Source: Bacteroidetes bacterium UBA7674
GTDB lineage: Bacteria; Bacteroidota; Bacteroidia; Chitinophagales; Chitinophagaceae
DNA length: 64,000 nt
Direction of reading: 5' to 3'
Assembly: GCA_002483105.1 (NCBI GenBank)
Contig: DLHG01000013.1
Coordinates: 372,001 to 436,000 of the forward strand
Position 1 is the first letter of the stretch; each line of letters opens with the position of its first letter. Positions 58,065 to 64,000 of this stretch are shown one piece after another. A program made the position numbers and the translations under genes. Under the pieces are notes generated by a model, which ran no database searches, had not been told where the DNA came from, and saw only the letters and a list, made by a program, of their open reading frames with translations.

Positions 58065-60725
58065 CTATTCCTGTTTGTCATTTTCAGGTACTACAAAAAA
58101 GCCGACTGTTCTTATCGGGTTCAGGAATCCGCTTATCCTGGTGCCACTGCTCACCACTTTTTTGATGCTCTTCAGGATATCCTCCAGGAATACTGCTACC
58201 ATTGCCTGTTCTTGTACGCTTAGTGTTTGTTTCGCATATTTCTGCTTCAGATATACGTTCATGAACTTCACAAAAGCATTGCCGCCCAGCATCGGGTCTA
58301 TTATTTGCGATGCATATTGCATAGGGGTTTTATCACCTCTTGGTATGCCTATCTGGTGCAGGTAAAACGACACCGCCCTATATGCCCAGTATGCCTTATC
58401 CTTTTCCGGCTTTGCATTCCTGTGCCTGATCCTGAAATACGTCATCACTATAGATGGTATCAACAACAATAAGACGATAATGCCTAAGAAAGTCCATAAG
58501 GCTGCCAGCAATATACTTTTTGCAGATATCGGTTCGTCCGGTTTTTCTGCTTCCTTCTTGTCTTCCTTCTTCGTTGTATTCTTTCGCTTTATATATACCT
58601 CATCTACCGGTGCAGGAGAAGGAGAGCGTTTCAGTATAGATGCGCCGCTTTCTGTTTTTGGAGCTTCCATCTTCCGGAAGGCTTCGGCATAAGATACCGC
58701 GGTTGCACTATCACCGATCTTTACTGCTGCCAATGGTATCTCGGTGCTATCCTGCCTGATGGCGGCGATCTTCAAGTCGAGTGTTACCGGGTAACCTTCC
58801 TGCACCTGGTGTTCGTCATCGTGCAGCACTATACGGTTCACTTTCACGTCCATCAGTTTCTTAGCAGTATCTATTCCTGTTATCACGCCATGTGCGGCAA
58901 ACCATGCCTTTGGAGGTTGCATAGGTGGTGTACCATCGGGCGACGGGCTCTCCTGTGCATCGTCATTACCTACAGTAGTGTCGAAATCCATCCAACCGTA
59001 TCCGGGGAAATATACTTGTACCCATGCGTGTGCCTGGTCGGCATAGTACCAGTACCAGCCTTTGTTTTTATCACTGCGGTCAACGGTCATAAACCCGACC
59101 GTTATTCTCGATGGAATACCCAACGCACGAAGCATGAACAGTGTAGCCCCCGCGAAGTACGCGCAATACCCTTTATGATTTTCAAACATAAAGTATTGCA
59201 ACTTGGAGGCACTTGGTATGTCCGGTATGCCGGGGTTGTCTGTGTATTTATATAAAGGGTTACCTGCTTCATCTTTAGATAGGAAGTAGTCGCGTATCGC
59301 TATCACTTTATCTACAGGTGTCTTGGCATTGGCCGTACTTTTTTTAGCCAACTCGCGTATCGCATCGAATTTCGCATCCGATGGCATGTAGGTGTAGTAG
59401 TCCATGAACTTTTTATCTACACCATTGTAGTTGGTCACTTCTCTCAGTATCTCAAAACGTTGTGCCTGGAAGGCTTGTATCTGGGGGTCTTTGGCATTGT
59501 AAACAAAGTATGCACTGTTCAGTTCCGATATATAGCTCTTTGCCCTGAACGCTGTCTGGAACTGGTCTTTGAAATCTTTCTCAATAGTTATCGGTTGCAG
59601 GAAATAGCCTACGTTAGGAGCAAGGTATGTTTCATCAGATAGCTTGGCGCAATAGATCTCCAGGTCTATCGACTTGCGCATCTTGGTACCGAGACTGTTC
59701 TTGATAACAGAAGAGTCCACCCGCGTAGCAAATAAGGGTACACTTGACGGATCAGGCTCAAAAAGGTCGTTGAATGGAATGGTAGAGTCACGCCTGAATG
59801 TCTCTTCCAGTGTATCGAACTTGGTATAGTAAAACGCCGTTAAGTAGAGTGGGTTAGGCAGGTCAGTACCCGGGAAATAATTATCTATATGCGCGCAAAA
59901 CAAAAGCTCATTGCTCCTGCCAAGTGAACCGCCCAGCCTTGAATACTCCTTCAGGTCAAACTTATTCTTCTTGTTCTTGTTGAGCATACTATTCTCGCCC
60001 TTTTCGCCGGCACCGCCGTAGTTGGCAACAGTATCTGTTATCTCTGTTTCAAACAAGTATACCAGTGCCGTAAGCATCAATGCAGCCAGCACTCCGAAGA
60101 TCGCCAACCTTCTGCCCAGGTACCACCAGAACTTCTGGCTCTTGTCTTTATAATTATATATCTGCTCTGCGGTAAAAATGATATACACCGCATACAGCAG
60201 GGCAGGGAGGAACGCCCTCAGCAATCCTTCTACCGTATCGGCGTTAGACTTTGCTATCAGGTATATGCAGGAGCAGAGAAATGCAAAGGCCATAAACACC
60301 GCCCAATACCTCATCCTGATGAAACCCCAGCCTATCAGCCAACCTGTAACAAAGAGGATGCAGAATGTTTTGAATTGTACCAGCAGGAAGAACGCATCGA
60401 ACTCACCCGTTGCCATACTGTCAATGCCTTTATAGGTTACATAAAGGAACAGCAGCAGTGCCGCAAACGGAATAAGAAACCGAAACCTGAATGAATGAAA
60501 GATACCACTCAGCACCATACCCGCCCCTACGAACAATGTCAGCTTCACCGCCTCGCTGGTTGCCGCAGGTAGAAAGGTGAACAAGCTGCTATCGGGATTA
60601 CCGATATAGCTGAAATAACTATAAGCACTTGATACAAGGAAGTAGCAAACGAGGGTAGTGGGTAATATTAAGAATATGATCTTTGCCAGCGATTCATTAA
60701 AGGGTGTGGCTCTTTTTATATTCAT
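58065..60725 (-). CDS. Transglutaminase-like membrane protein with DUF4129-type tail
   Basis: An 886-residue protein: about eight hydrophobic segments in residues 14-230, a long periplasmic region, and a transglutaminase core with Cys521 (HKGYCAYFAGATLF), His566 (QAHAWVQVYFPG) and Asp580 or Asp582 (WMDFDTT). Then one more membrane helix (about 730-755) and a cytoplasmic DUF4129-like tail. The layout matches TgpA-type proteins. Substrate unknown. It lies 50 bases upstream of the PBP gene, so a shared role at the cell wall is possible. Confidence 0.85.
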   Translation of the reverse strand: MNIKRATPFNESLAKIIFLILPTTLVCYFLVSSAYSYFSYIGNPDSSLFTFLPAATSEAVKLTLFVGAGMVLSGIFHSFRFRFLIPFAALLLFLYVTYKGIDSMATGEFDAFFLLVQFKTFCILFVTGWLIGWGFIRMRYWAVFMAFAFLCSCIYLIAKSNADTVEGLLRAFLPALLYAVYIIFTAEQIYNYKDKSQKFWWYLGRRLAIFGVLAALMLTALVYLFETEITDTVANYGGAGEKGENSMLNKNKKNKFDLKEYSRLGGSLGRSNELLFCAHIDNYFPGTDLPNPLYLTAFYYTKFDTLEETFRRDSTIPFNDLFEPDPSSVPLFATRVDSSVIKNSLGTKMRKSIDLEIYCAKLSDETYLAPNVGYFLQPITIEKDFKDQFQTAFRAKSYISELNSAYFVYNAKDPQIQAFQAQRFEILREVTNYNGVDKKFMDYYTYMPSDAKFDAIRELAKKSTANAKTPVDKVIAIRDYFLSKDEAGNPLYKYTDNPGIPDIPSASKLQYFMFENHKGYCAYFAGATLFMLRALGIPSRITVGFMTVDRSDKNKGWYWYYADQAHAWVQVYFPGYGWMDFDTTVGNDDAQESPSPDGTPPMQPPKAWFAAHGVITGIDTAKKLMDVKVNRIVLHDDEHQVQEGYPVTLDLKIAAIRQDSTEIPLAAVKIGDSATAVSYAEAFRKMEAPKTESGASILKRSPSPAPVDEVYIKRKNTTKKEDKKEAEKPDEPISAKSILLAALWTFLGIIVLLLLIPSIVMTYFRIRHRNAKPEKDKAYWAYRAVSFYLHQIGIPRGDKTPMQYASQIIDPMLGGNAFVKFMNVYLKQKYAKQTLSVQEQAMVAVFLEDILKSIKKVVSSGTRISGFLNPIRTVGFFVVPENDKQE

Positions 60726-60988
60726 AGATAATTTAATGCTTTAGCCTCGGTATGGCTATTTTCTTGGTGCCGGAGGACGTACTCCAAATGTAACGGATTT
60801 CGCTTAATGATTGATATGCGGGATCCGGGCTCATTCTATAAAGTCTTCCTAAAATCAGTAGTTATAACAGAAATAATCAATGTTTATAAACATCGCATTT
60901 ATCCACCTTATATATGACTACTACGCTGTTATGACTTTTCGATTTTGATTTTTCCTTACCTTACGCACGTTTAAAAATATTTTATCAA

Positions 60989-61972
60989 ATGCTAACAGCT
61001 CAACAAGAGTCGGTAAAACTAGAAACTACCGGCGTAGACGAAAAAACACGTAATATGTTACAGCAATTAAAGATTGTTACCGTTATAGGCTCCGGCACAA
61101 TGGGCAACGGTATTTGCCACGTATTTGCGCAAAGCGGTTTCCAGGTGCACATGATGGATATTAACCAGACTGCTTTAGACAAGGCATTGGGTACCATCGG
61201 TAAGAACATGGACCGCCAGGTAGCGAAAGGCAGCCTGACTGAAGACACGAAGGCAGAAGCGCTGGGCCGTATCAAAACTTACACTGACCTCGCAGAGGCA
61301 GTGAAAGAAGCTGATATAGTGATAGAAGCAGCTACAGAGAACATCGACCTGAAACTGAAGATATTCAAAGACCTCGATGCAATGTGTCCTGAACGCACGA
61401 TCCTTGCTACCAACACTTCTTCTATCTCTATCACACGCATTGGTTCGCACACCAAGCGTCCGGGTAAAGTAATAGGTATGCACTTTATGAACCCTGTACC
61501 TGTAATGAAACTGGTAGAGATCATCAATGGCTATGCTACAGAAACAGAAGTAACGAACACTGTTTATCATCTGTCTGAATACTTGGGCAAAGTTCCTTGT
61601 ATCGTTAATGACTACCCGGGCTTTATCTCTAACCGTATCCTGATGCCACTGATCAATGAAGCGATCCTTGCTTTACAAGAAGGTGTTGCCGGTGTTACGG
61701 AAATAGATACGATCATGAAGCTGGGTATGGCGCATCCTATGGGTCCGCTGCAACTGGCTGACTTTATAGGACTCGACACTTGCTATTCTATTATGAATGT
61801 ACTGCACATGGGCTTCGGCAACCAGAAGTACGCTCCGGCTACTTTGCTGGCCAACATGGTACAGGCAGGTTTCTACGGTGCTAAGTCAGGTGAAGGTTTC
61901 TACAAATACACTCCGGGCAGTAAGGAAATGGTCGTAAGCGAACGTTTCCAGAATAAGAGCTGGAAGATATAA
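60989..61972 (+). CDS. 3-hydroxyacyl-CoA (3-hydroxybutyryl-CoA) dehydrogenase
   Basis: A 327-residue NAD(P)-dependent dehydrogenase. The Rossmann motif is VIGSGTMGNGICHVF; catalytic and binding residues are in NTSSISITRI, GMHFMNPVPVMKLVEI and NDYPGFISNRILMPLINEA. The domain begins about residue 28, so a start at 61055 (MLQQLKIVTVIG) would also work; the longer N-terminus is unusual. It serves fatty acid or butanoate metabolism. A terminator follows 25 bases after the stop. The preceding spacer 60726-60988 shows no gene. Confidence 0.9.
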   Translation: MLTAQQESVKLETTGVDEKTRNMLQQLKIVTVIGSGTMGNGICHVFAQSGFQVHMMDINQTALDKALGTIGKNMDRQVAKGSLTEDTKAEALGRIKTYTDLAEAVKEADIVIEAATENIDLKLKIFKDLDAMCPERTILATNTSSISITRIGSHTKRPGKVIGMHFMNPVPVMKLVEIINGYATETEVTNTVYHLSEYLGKVPCIVNDYPGFISNRILMPLINEAILALQEGVAGVTEIDTIMKLGMAHPMGPLQLADFIGLDTCYSIMNVLHMGFGNQKYAPATLLANMVQAGFYGAKSGEGFYKYTPGSKEMVVSERFQNKSWKI

Positions 61973-61996
61973 GTAATTATAGATTGATTTTAATAT

Positions 61997-62026
61997 AAAA
62001 GCGTCCCGATCTGGGACGCTTTTTTA
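61997..62026. terminator. Bidirectional terminator after 3-hydroxyacyl-CoA dehydrogenase
   Basis: AAAAGCGTCCC pairs with GGGACGCTTTT around a GATCT loop, with TTTTTT following. It lies between the dehydrogenase and the end of a convergent lipoprotein gene, and can serve both. Confidence 0.88.
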
Positions 62027-62033
62027 TTCCTAA

Positions 62034-62390
62034 CTAGTTTCTACAATCTATCATCACAGTGCCACCCTGACAGATATAAACATCATTAACTCTTTTGTCA
62101 CCTTTGTAGTGGCTTTTTAAGTCTTCTTTTAAGTCTTCGTATTCTTCATCTTCCACCACTTTCAGGATCTTAACGTTGATCAATCTTCCTATCGGCCTCA
62201 CATTGTACAAGCCGTCACTTGTGGTTGTTGAATGCTCACTTGTACCCAGCACGCCATAGCTTTCATAGGTAGTATTCAGCGATTCTACGAACTTGTCAGT
62301 TTCTTTATATAGTTCGCTTTTGCCTGAGCAGCCTGTTATCAACATTAATGACAGGGAATATATTGCTGCCTTGATCATTTGGGTTTTCAT
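62034..62390 (-). CDS. Lipoprotein, unknown
   Basis: A 118-residue lipoprotein. The ATG at 62390 gives the signal MKTQMIKAAIYSLSLMLITGC with lipobox ITGC; a longer frame to 62468 lacks a sensible signal. The mature part includes KSELYKETDKFVESLNTTYE and an RPIGRLINVKILK strand, and ends VMIDCRN. It lies alone. No family recognised. Confidence 0.65.
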   Translation of the reverse strand: MKTQMIKAAIYSLSLMLITGCSGKSELYKETDKFVESLNTTYESYGVLGTSEHSTTTSDGLYNVRPIGRLINVKILKVVEDEEYEDLKEDLKSHYKGDKRVNDVYICQGGTVMIDCRN

Positions 62391-62466
62391 CGGTACGACT
62401 GATTTTGTTAGCGACAAAATAAAATAATTTTCTGTGATTTGAAACGCTGTGAGCATTATGTAAATC

Positions 62467-62491
62467 AAAAGCCCCTATTGGAAAATAGAGG
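62467..62491 (-). terminator. Terminator of the metallophosphoesterase gene
   Basis: On the minus strand CCTCTATT (62491-62484) pairs with AATAGGGG (62479-62472) with one wobble, followed by TTTT, 30 bases downstream of the gene end. Confidence 0.65.
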
Positions 62492-62520
62492 CCCAAGTAA
62501 AACTTGTATGCGATTCTTTA

Positions 62521-63285
62521 TTAGTAGGCATGCCTGAGCATGTCAGCGTATTTGTCTGGTAACGGACTGTCTTCAACTGCCTTCGCTGCTTTTTCAACAT
62601 CATAGTCAAAACGGGGAAATTCAACTTGAATGGAGTCTGCAACCGTAGTACTGCTATTTTCATTTATTGTTATCAGCACATAACATCCACGCGCATCACC
62701 ATCTTTCGGTTTTCCTACCGAGCCAATATTGATGGCATGCCTGTACCTCGCACTTTCTGATTGCAGTATTCTATGGTAAGGCTTATGTGTATGCCCGAAA
62801 CACATAATATCTGCATCAGCTTGTTCCATTATGCGCAGCAGGCTCTTTTCATCCCTGTCTTCAAACAGGTATTCATTGATCTTGCGGGGGCTGCCATGTA
62901 CCAACAGCAGGTTCAGCGTATCGTTGTTCAGTTGAAATTCAACCCGGATGTGCGCTGGGAGCGTTCGCAAATACTTACGTTCTTCTGCTCCCACTACTCC
63001 GTTTGTATAGGAGATAGATACAGTGCCCATAGCTCTTTCGTCATCAGTCTTGTAAGCGCAACCACAATCATCACTCGAGCGCCCTACGCCAAAATCATAG
63101 TTCCCGGCGATGGTAGGAATACCTCGTTTGCGGATCTCGTTGATCACCTCATTCGGCCAGATGTTATAGCCTACCAGGTCACCCAGGCAATATATTGCGT
63201 CAGGTTTTTGCGTTTCCATATGCGCCAGGCACGCTTCCAGTGCCGGTAGATTTGCATGGATATCACTAAATAATGCTATTCTCAT
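62521..63285 (-). CDS. Metallophosphoesterase (YfcE-like)
   Basis: A 254-residue calcineurin-type phosphoesterase. Metal ligands: FSDIHANLPAL near the start, YCLGDLVGYNIWPN, AGNYDFGVG, VHGSPRKINEY and CFGHTHKPYHR. The length is slightly above YfcE. It would act on a small phosphodiester or phosphoprotein; substrate unknown. Its start overlaps the arsenite transporter gene by four bases. Confidence 0.88.
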   Translation of the reverse strand: MRIALFSDIHANLPALEACLAHMETQKPDAIYCLGDLVGYNIWPNEVINEIRKRGIPTIAGNYDFGVGRSSDDCGCAYKTDDERAMGTVSISYTNGVVGAEERKYLRTLPAHIRVEFQLNNDTLNLLLVHGSPRKINEYLFEDRDEKSLLRIMEQADADIMCFGHTHKPYHRILQSESARYRHAINIGSVGKPKDGDARGCYVLITINENSSTTVADSIQVEFPRFDYDVEKAAKAVEDSPLPDKYADMLRHAY

Positions 63286-64000
63286 ATTTCTGTAGTTTTA
63301 ACCGTATTGGAATAGTATTTTTTTCTCAGCCAGAAGGCTACACGTACCAGCGCTATCAATGCAGGTACTTCTACCAGCGGGCCGATGACACCCACAAATG
63401 CCTCGCCCGAGTTGATGCCGAATACGCCGATGGCCACCGCTATCGCCAACTCGAAATTGTTACCTGCGGCTGTAAAGGCGATGGATGCACTTTTGGAATA
63501 ATCAGCGCCGAATGCCTTCCCCATAAAAAAGCTCACAAGGAACATGATGGCGAAGTATATCACTAAGGGTACTGCTATTCTCAAAACATCGAAAGGCAGT
63601 TGCACTATCAGTTCGCCTTTCAGGCTGAACATGATCACTATCGTAAACAATAACGCGATCAATGTGATAGGGGAAATGAACGGCACATATTTTTTGTTGA
63701 ACCATTCTTCGCCTTTCAGTTTTATCAATCCGTATCGGCTGATGATACCCGCAGCGAAGGGAATGCCTAAGTAGATACCTACGCTCTTAGCTATCTCCCC
63801 GATGGTCACATTTACTTCCAGTCCCTCCATCCCGAAATAGGGTGGAAGTATGGTGATGAATATATATGCATACACACTGTACAGCAATACCTGGAAGATG
63901 CTGTTGAGCGCTACCAGCCCGGCGGCATATTCCCTGCTGCCTTCCGCCAGTTCATTCCACACTATCACCATGGCTATGCACCGTGCAAGCCCTATCAGTA
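63282..64000 (-). CDS. ACR3 family arsenite transporter, 5' part missing (window end)
   Basis: The frame from the window end to 63282 covers the C-terminal 239 or so residues of an ACR3-type arsenite permease. Hydrophobic segments and the conserved LIGLARCIAMVIVWN and NSIFQVLLYSVYAYIFI blocks are typical, with the ACR3 Cys in LARCIAMV visible at the window edge. The 5' part lies beyond base 64000. The stop overlaps the metallophosphoesterase start by four bases, an unusual pairing. Confidence 0.85.
   Translation of the reverse strand, partial: LIGLARCIAMVIVWNELAEGSREYAAGLVALNSIFQVLLYSVYAYIFITILPPYFGMEGLEVNVTIGEIAKSVGIYLGIPFAAGIISRYGLIKLKGEEWFNKKYVPFISPITLIALLFTIVIMFSLKGELIVQLPFDVLRIAVPLVIYFAIMFLVSFFMGKAFGADYSKSASIAFTAAGNNFELAIAVAIGVFGINSGEAFVGVIGPLVEVPALIALVRVAFWLRKKYYSNTVKTTEI

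Overview
This is a chromosomal window from a Bacteroidota bacterium, most likely of the Chitinophagales. The reasons are: type IX secretion (T9SS) sorting domains on two secreted proteins; a fused LpxC/FabZ; an IPExxxVDY-family protein; a DUF2723 protein; the MqnA (futalosine-route) menaquinone gene; many short lipoproteins; and promoters of the TTTG-N19-TAnnTTTG type with little Shine-Dalgarno sequence. Base composition and gene style are even throughout. I see no phage, insertion sequence, transposase, CRISPR array or rRNA operon.

Layout. 0-7.1 kb: the distal S10/spc ribosomal operon (3' end of rpsQ, then rplN-rplX-rplE-rpsN-rpsH-rplF-rplR-rpsE-rpmD-rplO-secY-map). It closes with a hairpin on the map stop codon, and infA, rpmJ, the alpha operon and fusA do not follow. 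7.1-15.3 kb: a 31-residue membrane peptide, topoisomerase IB, a START-domain/SDR/epimerase operon, a PNGase F-like T9SS protein, lgt and a nucleoside phosphorylase. 15.3-17.4 kb: tRNA-Cys and three tandem paralogous exported proteins of unknown function. 17.4-24.8 kb: a DUF2723 membrane protein, an IPExxxVDY protein with a diverged interspersed repeat on each side, purA, a charge-block disordered protein and pabB. 24.8-27.2 kb: three small lipoproteins and rpsL-rpsG. 27.2-38.2 kb: a repeat-rich spacer, an orphan TPR histidine kinase, many small genes, a stomatin/NfeD pair and an alkane-monooxygenase-like gene. 38.3-48 kb: lytic transglycosylase, penicillin acylase, CDF transporter, rnhA, mqnA, HMG-CoA lyase, panB, a YggS protein and an MFS transporter. 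48-60.7 kb: envelope genes, namely an SGNH/MBOAT acyl-transfer pair, an ABC ATPase, lpxA, lpxC/fabZ, lpxD, an HD phosphohydrolase, a class A PBP and a transglutaminase-like membrane protein. 61-64 kb: 3-hydroxyacyl-CoA dehydrogenase, a lipoprotein, a metallophosphoesterase and a truncated ACR3 arsenite transporter.

How it works together. Most recognisable genes serve translation, secretion or envelope assembly: ribosome and SecY, lipoprotein modification by Lgt, lipid A synthesis in one overlapping operon, and peptidoglycan enzymes. The less familiar parts are the three-paralog cluster; a 21-bp terminator-like hairpin with a U-tract inside the 5' coding region of pabB; hairpin-bearing spacers in the ribosomal operon; and several interspersed or phased repeats in spacers. 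All assignments come from reading the sequence; no database search was run.
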